Shown in pieces: positions 13,128 through 24,029 of a DNA stretch of 60,000 nt; the stretch's first letter is position 1, and each line of letters starts with the position of its first letter. Origin of the DNA: Gnetum montanum (Eukaryota > Streptophyta > Gnetopsida > Gnetales > Gnetaceae); NCBI GenBank assembly GCA_015680685.1, contig MNCI01005810.1, forward strand, positions 64,001-124,000. Direction: 5' to 3'. The translations under genes were made by a program, and so were the position numbers. The notes under the pieces were generated by a model, which saw only the letters and a list, made by a program, of their open reading frames with translations, had not been told where the DNA came from and made no database searches.

Positions 13128-13998
13128 CTATGGGAGTATAAGCATGTGAATGAAGACTTGTGGAAATGGGTCCAGAGGCTTGAGAAGGAAAAGGCCAATT
13201 TGACCACCGAGGTGGGAGACCTCCGTTCTAGGAATGAATTCCTCTTGGCCTATGATACCAACGATGGTAGTTGGCGTACAGCCATCATAGATTATGCTAG
13301 ATATTGAATGGTTGTGCGGTACAACAACGAGGCCATCCATAAAATAATTGAGTAGTGAATGTAGATGGACTTGTTGGCTCAAAAGAACCAGGACTGGAAG
13401 GATTACAGCACTAGATTTTATGAGTGGGGGAAGTCCTAGAAAAACCATAAGCATATGTATAAACTAGAATGTGTCACCTACCATAAAAAATACCAGTATG
13501 CTTTAGTGAAGTTATATACTCATGAAGCATTCCTAGATGCCATCGGTGCTTCTGAGGCCAACAACAAGTTCATGTGACAAGTGACGGTCAGTGAATCTCC
13601 TGAATGGGAAGTGAACCTTCCTATAGACAAGATTGCCACTACCTCCTTTTTTCTGAGACCACCGAGATGGACAACCATTGAAAATGAGAAAGTTGCAACA
13701 AATGATGAATTAAGCGATAGGAATTGGGTAGATATCATAGAGGAGGAGGTTTGGAAATGCCTCAGGATTGGATTGGATCGCATACCCCCCCGAGACAAAT
13801 GTGGGGCCATCTCGGGTTAGTCACTTTCTCGTAATGAAACTATTTATTTGATTTTAGTTTTTATTGCTACTCTAGCTGACTACTTCATGTTTTATGATGC
13901 ATATTTTAGATCAAGAAGCAGGGCCCCTAGAGGGAGGAAATGATAATGTAAAGGAAGGTAGTGCAAAAGAAGGTGATGTAGAGGAAGATGACGTATGA
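13128..13998 (+). pseudogene. Antisense gene of family A: surviving 3' end in A1
   Basis: The plus strand encodes a heptad-rich segment (EDLWKWVQRLEKEKANLTTE, then DLRSRNEFL), followed by PPRWTTIENEKV...WVDIIEEEVW. The minus strand of A+ encodes the same protein end at about 40.45-39.76 kb (EDLWKWVQRVEQ; PPRWTTVERERV; WMDIMVEEIW). A GTTAGT donor at 13,816 and an acceptor ending at 13,909 match the last intron of the A+ copy (94 versus 88 bp). The last exon is acidic (VEEDDV) and stops at 13,996-13,998. Earlier exons were deleted. Orientation is opposite to A1 gag and protease, as in A+ and A-. Several in-frame stops. Confidence 0.7.
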
Positions 13999-14149
13999 CA
14001 GTAAGGGCTTTCATTTTTTTATTTTTGCAAAACTATTGCAAACATTTTTTAAGTGAAACCTTGAATGAAAAATGAATTATGACAAATTTGGTGCTATTCT
14101 AGCTTGTGTGTTATCTATGTTATTCATTTTTATGTTTTTAATGTGTCTT

Positions 14150-14325
14150 AGTTTTAGGCCGTTTCGGGCTGTGGGACAATGTAGTTTTAGGCCATTTTAA
14201 GCCAAAGCTAGTTTTAGGCCATTTCGGTCCATCGCTAGTTTTAGGCCATTTTGGGCCATTGTTAGTTTTAGGCCATTTTGGGCCAGCACTAATTTTAGGC
14301 CATTTCGGGCCATAACATAAATAGA
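14150..14325. repeat. Boundary array downstream of protease (A1)
   Basis: About six imperfect units of 25-28 bp with the core 'tagttttaggccatttcggg' (minus-strand reading: ggcctaaaacta). The array lies between the protease end and the antisense gene end, the same position as 39,120-39,365 in A+. Confidence 0.8.
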
Positions 14326-14439
14326 AGATATGTTAACAGTAAAAAAAAGGGTAAGTCGGTGTACCTAGCATAGATGGATGGATGCGAAGCAAATAAGAGA
14401 AAAGTGTACAATGGATGTTAACTAGGCAAGAAGCAATGG

Positions 14440-15095
14440 GGTTGCTACGCTATATGTAACTGCTTCCTAACCCATCGCAAATTTGGTGAGACATAGGACC
14501 AAGATGCTTTGCCATGGCATTTGTCTACATCATTGTCCTCCACTTGGAAGGGAAATTCGGCCCAAAAATTTTCATTTTCTGAGCCAGCGTATTGGGCTGA
14601 CTCTTTTGCTAAACAATTCATGTTAGTAGAGATAGGCACCTCATTCTCAGAGATTACGACCTCTGAACCCTAATCCATGTCGACGTTGTTGATTGCTTGC
14701 ATTGCTACCTTGTCAGCATGGATCAGCACGTCCCTACCTACATAGGGTAGATGGATCTCTTAATGTATGGGCAAAGAGATAGCCCTAAGTTGTGCTAACC
14801 ATGACCTTCCGAAGATCAGGTTAAACCCGGGCATCTCTTTGATCACGATGAACATTGCTTTTGTGAGGAACTGGTCCCCTGCCACAAAGTTAATGTGGAC
14901 AGTGCCTTTCACCATGACCTGTGCCTCGTTGAATGACTTTAATCATGACATTGTCATGGGTTTGATTTGGTCTACCAAACCCAACTTATCTACAATAGAG
15001 AAAGGGATGACATTTGTAGCAGCCCCATCATCAATGTGTACCTTCGGATCTTATGTTGACCGACCCGAATTGCGATGAATAGAGGTGCTATAGTC
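14440..15095 (-). pseudogene. Element A1: aspartic protease and downstream linker
   Basis: The minus strand reads IRVGQHKI, an HIDDGAATNVIPF-type active site (DDGA), VDKLGLVDQIKP, KSFNEAQVMVKGTV and PGFNLIFGRSWL in the usual order. It continues into a linker ending with FWAEFPFQVE...NLRWVRKQLHIA, which A+ also has (WVEFPFQV; WWVKKQLRIA). A small number of stops and at least one frame change break it. In the intact family this domain follows gag in the same polyprotein and processes it. Confidence 0.85.
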
Positions 15096-17130
15096 ACCTG
15101 ACCCTTTTTGAGGTCTTCCCTTATGGAATCATTACAGAAATTCAATTGGGACAATTGCTATTCTATAGGTGTAGAAGGAAGCATGACTGAGTGGATTGCT
15201 TTCTCTTCTGTTGGCATGTTCTCGTCAACTGGTATTGCTGTTAACATGCAAACCAGAGCCTCATGGTGTGTAGTAGAAGTCATGATCAGGTCGTATAGGC
15301 TCAACATTGTATTTTTTTGTTTTAGAGCTTGCTTAACCTAAGTGAGAGCACTTAAAAGGTTTGGGCCACCTTCCTATTTACTACCTTTCTCCTCTTCCAT
15401 TCGTCCCAGGAGACAAATTTCCCAAGGAGGGGTAGTTTTAGGTCTGGGGTCAGACTGTTTTGGGCAAGGTAACAAAGACAGTGCACGCGTAGCAACGTTA
15501 TCTTTTAGCAACGAGGATGTAGATGTAGAGGGTGAGGACACAGACTCGGAAGTACCTAGGATGGTACATTCCATTGATGCCTCACCTATCAAATGTCCTT
15601 CTCACTTCTTTGGAAGAGAAGGTTGTGATGCTATCTTATGCAAGGTGGGGACGGTTGAGTGACTTGGCCCCCTAATGATGAATGGTGCTAATGGTGTTAA
15701 TGCATGCTATGGTGGTGTGGTTTTGTTTAAAAGTGGTGTAGGGGTGGATGCTTGAGGATGGATTCTTAGGACAAATGGTTGCTATGAAGTTTGTTTAGTT
15801 GCTAGTGGTGTTGGTGTGCTACGTTGAGGCACACAAATCACAAACGGCCATTGGGGCAGTTTGGGATTACTATTAATGCCGATAGTGTTGGTAACGTAAC
15901 CGACATTGCTGGCATTAAGTGGATCCATGTAGACATGCAAAGATTGATTTTTAAGATGCATTGGGTTGCTTTCGTCTAGGACCATTTTCCATTGATCAAT
16001 CATTCTTTGGATGTCATCCTTTAATGCCAAGCAATAATCCGTGTCATGACCACACTATTCATGGTAGTCACAGAACCACTCTAGCCTAAAATTCTTAGGA
16101 ACTAGGGGCTCATTGGGCAAAGCTAAGGAGGGGTTCCCAAGAAGTTCATAGTATCGTTGATGTTTTTTGGTTGCCTCCTCTAACATCCGCTTGTGTTGGA
16201 TATACCCTAATCCTAGTAATTGCTTCAGAAGTTTTGAAGGCTTGACAGGTAGCAGGGTATACTTAGAGTGATCTTTATGCTTGAAGCTAGGCTTGGGCAG
16301 TGCAAATGCTTCAGGTGTAGACATCAAGGGTTGGGCCACATTGCCTTGGTTGGGCACGGGGTTAGTTGCTATTGCGGTCACTTTCTTATTATTATTATTA
16401 TTTTTGTTTGGATTTTTTTCCATAGCAACTACTGTGGATGTTACAGCCTTACCCTTGTCTTTGTCCTTCTTCTTAAAGGTGTTAATGTATGCAACATAGG
16501 CTAGGTGTTTGCTTGCCTCAACTATGTCTTGTATGCTCTTGATCTGGGTGAAAGTTTAACTAAGAGTCCATGGAGTGAGATAGTACAGTTTGGACTTAAT
16601 GAAGTCATTCACTACACCCTTAAAGATGGCCAGCAAATGGGCCTCCATGATGGGCTTGTGGATCTTATTAAGGGTAGTGCTCCACCACTATATGAATTTC
16701 TAGATTGGTTCTAGTGGATCTTGCTTCATGCTCATTAGCTGATCCAACGTAACTTCTGGTCTCAAGTTATGAATTGGATTAGGAGCTCCTCTAGGGTTTA
16801 GATGGAGGAGCATGGAAGTGCACGGTACTAGTTTAGGGCTTTTCCTATCTGAGACATAGTAAAGACACAGAAGATTGTGTGTAGCCATTATTGTAGAAGA
16901 AGGAACTCATATCTGAATGTGACAAGATGTGCATTGGGATCACTCTTCCCATTGTATTTCATGAAATGGGGAAGTGACATCCTAGGGAGTAACATTAGCA
17001 TGGGGATGGATTGGATGATGGGATCATCCTGGTAGAAGTCCATGACTTATATCGTGTCAGAGCTAGTAGCTTGAGGCATTTAATTTCCTTTGTAAGGATC
17101 TAGATAAGCTAGAACACTTGATCCAAACCT

Positions 17131-17135
17131 GGGGA
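17131..17135. other. Target-site duplication of solo LTR-E, left copy (GGGGA)
   Basis: GGGGA precedes TGAAACACC; the matching GGGGA is at 18,437-18,441 after GGATGGTACA. Gag homology resumes on both sides. Confidence 0.75.
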
Positions 17136-17336
17136 TGAAACACCAAAAAATTTCAAGCTTAGTACTTTTCAAAAAAGAATCAAGCTAAGTCATGATGCTC
17201 CCTAGCATGACTAAAGCTTGAGAACCCCACAAACAGCTTCAAGCAGAGTCGAACTCAACGAGGAGCAGTTCCTTAGGACCCGTCGACAACCACGACAACA
17301 TATGCTATCAAACATGGCAACTTCGGAGCTTAAAAT

Positions 17337-17756
17337 ACTTAGTTTACACTAAGTATGTATTCTCAGCGTATACACCTTATGTTCATAGTGTATACGCCCA
17401 GTGTATATGCCCCAGATTGCATCTACAGCGTATACGTCCAGCGTACATGCCCAGCGTACATGCCTCACAAGTACAATCAGCCTAACGACTGATGCATACG
17501 CCTGATGAGCAATCCCCGAAGATGGCATCGAATTAGTACTATAGAATAATATTTGGTATAAGGCAACAATTCACACGAACAGAGCATCCATTAGCATATA
17601 TGCCCAGCATCCATCAGTGTATACGCCCAGCGTATATGCCCAGCATCCATCAGCGTATACGCCCAACGTATACGCCTAGCATACACCAGCGTATATGCCC
17701 GCCTGATGCAGCGTATACGCCCGCCTGATGCAACGTATACGCCTAGCAAATGTAAC
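17337..17756. repeat. GTATACGCC minisatellite in LTR-E U3
   Basis: Irregular short units combine 'agcgtatacgccc' and 'agcgtatatgccc' with spacers such as 'gcatccatc' and 'gcctgatgc'. At least ten copies occur. It lies upstream of the TATA box at 17,836, in the position of an enhancer. Confidence 0.75.
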
Positions 17757-17835
17757 ATGTACACTTGTAAATTTTATTCTTTCACACCCAGTCAACGTGC
17801 CATGTGTCACCCAACCCTAGTCTAACGTCAAAACC

Positions 17836-17843
17836 TGTATAAA
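17836..17843 (+). promoter_or_regulatory. TATA box of LTR-E
   Basis: TATAAAAA in the right half of the solo LTR, about 600 bp before its 3' terminus, downstream of the U3 minisatellite. It is the best TATA match in the LTR. Confidence 0.55.
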
Positions 17844-19756
17844 AATCCCAATTTTTCACTACATCGAGGTCAGTTGGCAATTTTGAGCAAGCCAGAGAAA
17901 AACAGAGACACTAAGAACCAGAGCAGAGAACCTGATACACTGGACATCAACCCTGTACACTAAGCATACAGCCTCTATGCTGTGCTTATAGTTTGAACCA
18001 GCCCATAGTCATCCCTGCATCCACCAGGGCTATTCGTCCACCTTGTGTCAAAGCCACAACTGCGTTAGACCGGTGCATTGTAACTCATTTTGAAACAGCA
18101 TTGTTACATTTTCTTCCTAAAATCTGTTACAGTTTTGCAATAATTACTACATGTATACTGTTTACGCTCTTTTACGTTTATGCTCCGTTCACATCAGTTA
18201 CGCTGTTTACGCTCTGCTTTACGCCTGTTACGCCGTTTACATATAACCCAGTGTATAGCACCTCGGTGTACATTTGGGGAAATCCTTGCTTGATACATGT
18301 GCAGACCACTCAAGGTACTCTACCTTCGTTAATTCTAGCTTGCCCTCAAGTGAAGGAAGGGTCTTCTGTGCATGTCCGGTGATCCCCCTAGTTTCTGTTT
18401 CCTTCCAGCCTAAGATCGACGATTTTGGATGGTACAGGGGATGATGCAGATGGTTGGGAAGCTACAAGGGTAGCCCCCATTTATGGCATGGCAGGGGCAG
18501 TGACATGATCCATAGGAGGTACCGTTCGGGTGACCCCTATGAACGGTACTGCTTGTGCTATCCACCACCTAGTAGATGGTGTTGTTGGAGCAATAGCTGC
18601 TCGTTGTGCCACAGGGTAGGCCATTTGTATGGCTGATGGGGCAGATCATAGTCCCCCTCTTGGTTGTATCATTTGTGGAACCTAGTATGTTTGGTGGTAA
18701 GCATAGTGTGACATTTGCAATGGCTGAAAAATAGGAGGAGAAGCGAATGGGGTCCATCATGTGGGCGGGACTGCATCGACCACTGACAGTAGATGCTGGA
18801 ATGGAGGTAGAGGCTAAATGCAACTAAGATGTAGGTACGATATGAACGTAGGGAAGGGTAGCCATGATCGGTGCGTGGTGTGATGTAGGAATGAATTGGA
18901 AAGAAATTTGCGGAGGGGTAGTGGTTGAAAATGTAATAGGGGAGTAGGTGTTTTGATATGCCGAGGATATGGCATGGCTACTTGTTGCCGATGGAGTTGT
19001 GGATTGTGACAATGCAGTTGTGATCATAAAGGGAGTAGTGTTTGAGAGTGGGTTCATCTAGAAAGACAAGGTAGGGGGGATGGTGGCAGGGTTGGTTTGA
19101 CCCCCACTCTCAGATTGGTAATCCAGTTCCTCTTGCCCATCTTGGAATGCCTCATCATAGTGAGACACCGTGTCTCACGGCTCCCTAAGCCTAGTTACCT
19201 GCATCAGCTGATCTATGAGCCACTGATGCATTTTCATCATGTGAAAAGAAATGCCAGGAGTGGGAACAAATTCCCTTCCATTGTAGTAAGTGAACTTGAA
19301 GCTACATTTGTCTTTGAGTTCTTGTGAATCTAAGGGCAGATTTTCCTGAACCTTAGCATAGAGAAATTGTATTGTTCATATTGCTATGCCAAGCCATCAG
19401 GTAATCGATTTTGAATTTTGAGAGATTGGTGTGGTCCTAGCACTAGGCTAGGTTGTTTCTTGGCACCTGTGGTGCCCTAAACCAAGAGGGGAACCTCAAC
19501 ATTAGTAGTTGTAACTGTGGTACTTGAGGAAATCATTGTTGTAAGGCTAAAAGGGTTTGAAAATGAGAAAAACAAGGAGATAAAATGGTGATCGGAGGCT
19601 TTCTATCCTATAGGGTTCCAAGGGAACCATCGTGGTGACTGATCTGCACCACATGATGCGTAAATGACCACAAAAGGGTGTCACATTTATGCTAGTGCGT
19701 GACGGGGTACAAAACGTGTACAAGACTACTGTGAAGCATGGAAAGGACACCAAAAG

Positions 19757-19774
19757 GCCCTCCTTCTAGCACCA
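19757..19774 (-). other. Primer-binding site of A1
   Basis: The minus strand reads TGGTGCTAGAAGGAGGGC six bases after the LTR-A terminus. Element B (28,390-28,407) and A+ (34,795-34,812) have near-identical sites at similar distance. I could not assign the primer tRNA from memory. Confidence 0.7.
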
Positions 19775-20385
19775 GAAAACTTTAGCAACAAAAAACATCG
19801 GTGGCTAGAAACACTAAGAGGTTATTGGGTGAATAGTTTTAACCCCAAATCCGCATGAGGGCTATGCTAGTTAAAATCGAAACGGGATTCCTTGAACGGT
19901 CTTGTTGATCAGACAAGAACTTAATCAACGTAATATAACCTTTCGTGAACGTTTAATTTGGAAATGATGTTTGTAGAATAATATAACAATTATTAAATGC
20001 AAAGGGGAAAAACAATGTAAAACACAATGATAATGAACAAGAATGTAAAGAAAACTAGAGTTAGAAAATGCACCGCTCCAAGATTGTGACTTTACTTCGT
20101 TGAAATAGGTATAATCGATTTTGCAACATTGGGAGGCATAGAGATCCAAAAGGTAACTAGGGTGCTCAAAGTATGCCAACTATGTTCTTGAATGTGGACT
20201 TAAAAGCCAACAATGCAGAGTGCTACAAAGCCAACTTGCCAATTTTTCCAACAAATTACCAATCGCTCTTGCAAAAAAGTTGACCAGAAATGCTAATAAA
20301 TTGCCAACAAAAAAGATTTGCCAACCGCTAGAATTGCCAATTTGCTAACCAAATTTTCCAACCCTTTGAGCATTGCTCGTCGGGG

Positions 20386-20393
20386 TATTTATA
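20386..20393 (-). promoter_or_regulatory. TATA box of LTR-A (TATAAATA)
   Basis: The minus strand reads CTTATAAATACCCC. The same position in the LTR-A at 31,771-31,778 and in LTR-B at 28,925-28,932 also reads TATAAATA. This is the core promoter for the element RNA. Confidence 0.65.
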
Positions 20394-20599
20394 AGGCTAG
20401 GAGGACATGAGAAATGAGGCTTGGATGACATGTGTCCTGGACCCACAAGATTCTAATGTGCCTGTGATGCATGGATGTGCAAAGCCGATCATGGACTTGC
20501 TACACTACAATCATGTTGTTAGAATTGGATATGCTAGAATCAAATGTTCCAACAATGCAAATAAGGAGTGAAGCACATTGAAGTAGCGTGGCCACCTGC

Positions 20600-21160
20600 T
20601 ACCCTGTGCTATGCTATGGAATGTAGCATGTTGGCGTAGCATAGTTGCTTGCTACGCTGTGCTACGTTATGTAGCATAGCACAACATAGCCACTAGTTTG
20701 AAAAAGAAACTCGCATTGAAGTCAACTACATCGATTTGAATCTTGATCATGCCAGAAACTACAAATTTTGCCTTTTGTGAAGGGAAACTTTTGAACTTGC
20801 ATTTGAGACACCTTTTGCTGTACTTGTATCGTTGCTACACTATGCTATGCTATGTAGCGTAGCGCAGCGTAGTAGTTAGCATATCCTGCTTTTTGCTCAA
20901 TCCACCACTTTCTAGTAAGAAACTTTGCTAAAGGACTTGAAGTTGAACAAAGAAACTAGTTTTGAAGGCCAGAGCGCTTGCCAAGTGCAATTCATTAATT
21001 GGAATCACTTGGTAAGCTGGGCCTTTCTAATTTTCCTTTGCTGTGCTATGCTGCATAGCGTAGCACCTTGTTCTACAATAGTTTGCACTTTATTTCTTGA
21101 GCAACTATCTTTCAAAGCCTACTATGCTACATAGTGTAGTGTAGCATAGCAAATTTCTTC
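20600..21160. repeat. GCTATGCTACGC-type palindromic repeats in LTR-A U3
   Basis: Clusters of 'gctatgctatgtagcgtagc' and variants are arranged as short inverted repeats, for example around 20,610-20,690, 20,834-20,866, 21,040-21,066 and 21,120-21,150. They lie upstream of the TATA box. Equivalent clusters occur in the other LTR-A copies (31.97-32.5, 33.34-33.9, 50.7-51.16 kb) and, unexpectedly, in introns of the antisense gene. Confidence 0.7.
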
Positions 21161-22751
21161 ACTAGAAAACTTGCCGAACTATTTTGTCCATCCTGAGAAC
21201 TATTGACAACTCTTAGCATGATTTTTGAGTTAACTGTCAACCAGGTTAATTGTCCAGGTGGGTAGGCTAGAGAGTCCATCGGGCCTATCAGCTATGGAGG
21301 TAGAAAACTTGTCAGACTGGATAGTTTAAACTCAGTGCATTCATTTCCTACCAAACTATCACAAGGCTACACTTTTGAAAATGTTTGCCTCAGTTCCAAG
21401 ACTCTGGTGAAGCAAGAGTGCCTTGAAATTTTAGGGTGTTTCATTGGCCCCTCTTTGTCAACATCTAAAGGACAGACCCGAGAGACACCGATAAAAAATA
21501 CGAAACACCATGAAAGACAAGATAGAAACATCACTCTTTGGTAATCATCGGGATGTCACTTAGCTATGCTTAAGAGTGCTAGGATGGCTATGTAGGGAAA
21601 GGGGAAAGAGTAAGTTGGGGAAAGGAGGTTTAGGAAAATGGTAAAGATGAAACTTAGCAGGATTCCTCATTGAAATTCTTGTGAGAAAATTTTTTGCATG
21701 GTCATCTTTTCTTTTACTAACCTTTGATCTCTTGTTGGAATGCTTAGAGAGGGTTATTGTGAAACAGCTGATTTGTTATTTGTTTTAGGCACGTTTTTTT
21801 TGCGTGAGCTTTTGCTCCATTACACTTTTACTTTTGTTGTTTTTCCGTGTACATTTTCAAACAACCTTGTTTTTGTAGGACAGGTGTTCCTTTCCCAAGA
21901 TGAGTTGCGTTACATCCACGTGGGGCTTTTAAACTACCTACATATGCTTCCCATGCAGCTAGTTGTGTTACACACATCATGGACTTTGTGGTTGGGCATA
22001 TGGGAGGGCTTTACAGGTATCAGGAAAAGTTTGTAAAAGAGGTGAGGGCATAAGAATTGTAGGTGTAAGGAACAAGGTAAAGGAGGCAAAGGGAAAGGAT
22101 AGGATGTGCACTCCAAAGTAGCCAAGCTAGTCAAGATGACCACCTTGTAACGATGTAGTGTTTAGCTACCATGGTGAAACACACCTCTAACCGACGCCCC
22201 TTTGACACATATCCTACAAACACAACAGAGAGAAAACTAGAAGAAACAACCATGATGCAAAATAAAGGAAAAGGTCTTGCTTGCTTTGGACACTACTGGA
22301 GTTTTGGACATTGCTGCTGAGGCATGCAACATCCAAACCAGGAAGGCCAACAGTGACCTTGGAAGCATCAGTGTGGAGGAGTTAGCATCGAGAAGGCTAG
22401 GAGTTACTGTTATGCGAGTGCTCGGGAGTCCTCGCCCAAGGCAAATATTATGCATTTTAGCTGTAACACAAGGTACCTAGTAGCTGAATATCTTTTGGGC
22501 TTGGGCATTGACAGGGGTTGGAGAATAGCAACATTATGGCTAGGCCACAATAGTGCTGGGACTTTAGCAGTAGGCGCTGACCAGGGAAACTAATGCCTAT
22601 GCGATGGGTCATGGTTGAGGTAGCTCTAGAAGGTCAGCAAGATGTTAGAAGACATCTCTAGAGGATCAACAAGATGCTAGGGGTGGTGGCGTTGCACAGA
22701 TTCTAGTGCATGTTTTCTTGTCATCATGAAATGCATTTTGGAATTGCAACA

Positions 22752-22760
22752 TCCCACCCC
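22752..22760 (-). other. Polypurine tract of A2
   Basis: The minus strand reads GGGGTGGGA immediately before LTR-A. Counterparts are TGGATGTGGGA (48,576-48,586, plus) and TGGGCGGGA (52,390-52,398, minus). It would prime plus-strand DNA synthesis. Confidence 0.65.
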
Positions 22761-22819
22761 GTGTTGGCATTGTGCATGCTCGCTTTCTTGATGAGTCATG
22801 ATGCATGCTGGGGACATGC

Positions 22820-23170
22820 TGTGAACCTAGTTTAAGGTCCTGGTAGACCATCTAATGTGTTGATTTAAAGTCTCAGTAGACCGGGGTGCACTAGTTTAAG
22901 GTCCTAGTAGACCGCTATGCTAGTTTAAAGTCCTAGCAGACTGCTGTGCTAGTCTATCATCATAGTAGATGGTGGATGGGCTAGTTTAAGGTTCTAGTAG
23001 ACTATGCTTTACTAGTTTTATGTCATGGTGGATGGTCTATGCCAGTTTATAGTCATAGTGGATTGTCTGTGCTAGTTTTACATTATAGCGGATGAGCTTT
23101 GCTAGTTTTACATTGTAGCGGATGCTTGCTGACCTTTGCCAGTTTTACATTGTAGTGGATGTTTGCTTAT
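22820..23170. repeat. 3' untranslated array of A2 (TAAACTAG type)
   Basis: About ten units of roughly 25-40 bp each contain 'ctagtttaaggtcctagtagac' or 'ctagttttacattgtagcggatg' variants; on the element strand the core is TAAACTAG. It lies between the integrase stop and the LTR, as at 48.12-48.49 kb and 52.44-52.73 kb. Confidence 0.75.
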
Positions 23171-23182
23171 CTTGCTCATGCA

Positions 23183-23955
23183 TCAGATGTAGTATGGCTT
23201 GAGATATGAATGATTCTTCAGATTTGCGAACTCGTTGCCATCCATGTCTACCAACTTGAAGGTCCCATTCCCATAGGCTTTTGTGACTATGAATGGACCT
23301 TCCCAGTTTGCTAAGAATTTGTTCATATGCTCACCGAAAGCCTTTAGAACAAGGTCCCCCTTTTTTATTGGCCGCTAATCCAGGTTTGCATGATTCTTCT
23401 ACTGTTGCTTGTCTTGACAATGCTCTATGCGATCAAGTGTCTATGCATGCTCCTCCTCTATGGAGTCGAGGTTGATGATTCTCGACTCATTGTTCTCAGC
23501 TTTGCTCACAATGTTCGAGAAGATCATTCAAAGTGATGGTACCTGCAACTCAAGAGGTAGCACCAGTTTAGATCCATAAACAAGAGTATAAGGTGTCTTA
23601 CCTATCGTTGTCCTACACATTGTCTTATAAGCCCAGAGCACATAGAGGATTTGCTCATGCCATCTCCTCTTGCTATTGTTAAGAATTTTCATAAGCAAGT
23701 TGATGATGATCTTGTTCATAGCTTCTACCTATCCATTCACCTATGGGTAGTATGGAAAGGAGAACAATTGTCTAATGCCAAGGTTGCTGCAAAAGGTTTT
23801 GGTTTCTGCACTACTAAATTGTGGCCCGTTTTTGGTCACGGGAGCCCAAACCTCGTCACGATGTTATCTAAGATGAGGTGGAAAACCTACTAGGATGTAG
23901 TCTTCCTAAGAGGAATAGCCTCCACCTACTTCATAAAATACTTAGTGGTGGTAAA
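23183..23955 (-). pseudogene. Element A2: integrase, C-terminal part only
   Basis: The minus strand encodes the end of the catalytic core (NGPQFSS context near 23,820; INLLMKILNNSKRRWHEQ; LYVLWAYKT; TPYTLVYGSK) and the C-terminal domain ending NHSYLKPYY with TGA at 23,185-23,183. Homology ends near 23,955, where element B protease-side sequence begins. The junction carries a 20-bp direct duplication (23,899-23,918 and 23,962-23,981). The catalytic Glu neighbourhood is damaged. RT, RNases H and the integrase N-terminus are missing. Confidence 0.8.
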
Positions 23956-24029
23956 ATACTCAGTCTTCCTAAGAGGAATAGAACTCAACCTCTGACCCTT
24001 GATCCATTCCCAAGTGTAAGGAAGTGAGT

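Larger units (their letters stand above)
17136..18436 (+). mobile_element. Solo LTR, family E (1,301 bp)
   Basis: It begins TGAAACACC and ends GGTACA, is flanked by GGGGA on both sides, and interrupts A1 gag. No internal domain or primer site is present, so it is a solo LTR left by LTR-LTR recombination. A TATAAAAA box at 17,836-17,843 sets the orientation as plus. Upstream of that lies a CpG-rich 'gtatacgcc' minisatellite. CpG is better preserved than in the surrounding gag, consistent with a later insertion. The 129-codon frame at 17,993-18,382 lies in the transcribed part of the LTR and resembles no known protein. Confidence 0.75.
15096..19536 (-). pseudogene. Element A1: gag, interrupted by a solo LTR
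   Basis: The likely start is the minus-strand ATG at 19,536, in an 'acaacaatg' context and matching the A+ gag start at 35,245 (NVEVP follows in both). Downstream come a Pro/Thr/Tyr-rich N-terminal region, a capsid-like region (FYQDDPI; SLPHFMKYNG; DPNAHLVTF), a basic Asn/Lys linker, and the knuckle-like CDYHE*CGHDTDYC with ALKDDIQRMIDQ after it. The stop in the knuckle is TAG where A+ has CAG. A 1.3-kb solo LTR (17,136-18,436) splits the frame. Gag would form the virus-like particle and bind RNA; this copy cannot. Confidence 0.8.
12235..22751 (-). mobile_element. Element A1: internally deleted Ty3/gypsy element
   Basis: On the minus strand it has a 5' LTR-A (22,751-19,781), primer site, short leader, gag (19,536 to about 15.1 kb), protease (15.1-14.44 kb), a boundary array (14.3-14.15 kb), the 3' end of the antisense gene (plus strand, 13.13-14.0 kb) and a damaged 3' LTR-A (13.1-12.235 kb). 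RT, both RNases H, integrase and most of the antisense gene are deleted. The breakpoint at 13.11-13.15 kb carries an 11-bp direct repeat 'gtataagcatg'. The terminus at 12,235 sits inside LTR-B. Confidence 0.7.
19781..22751 (-). repeat. LTR-A, complete (2,971 bp), shared by A1 and A2
   Basis: The upstream terminus (TGTTGCAATT, minus strand) follows the purine tract at 22,752-22,760; the downstream terminus aligns with TGTAGYGACT-type ends of other copies (here TTTAGCAACA in plus reading) and is followed by the primer site. Minus-strand TATAAATA is at 20,393-20,386, giving about 2.36 kb U3 and about 0.6 kb R-U5. U3 holds many 'gctatgctacgc' variants (20.6-21.16 kb). It acts both as the 3' LTR of A2 and the 5' LTR of A1. 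Confidence 0.8.

Noticed and set aside
14767-15078. Plus-strand frame of 103 codons
   Set aside because: Shadow of the minus-strand A1 protease, which has the DDGA active site and family motifs.
18569-19057. Minus-strand Pro/Ser/Thr-rich frames as secreted or cell-wall proteins
   Set aside because: They align with the low-complexity N-terminal part of gag in A+ (35.7-36.35 kb).
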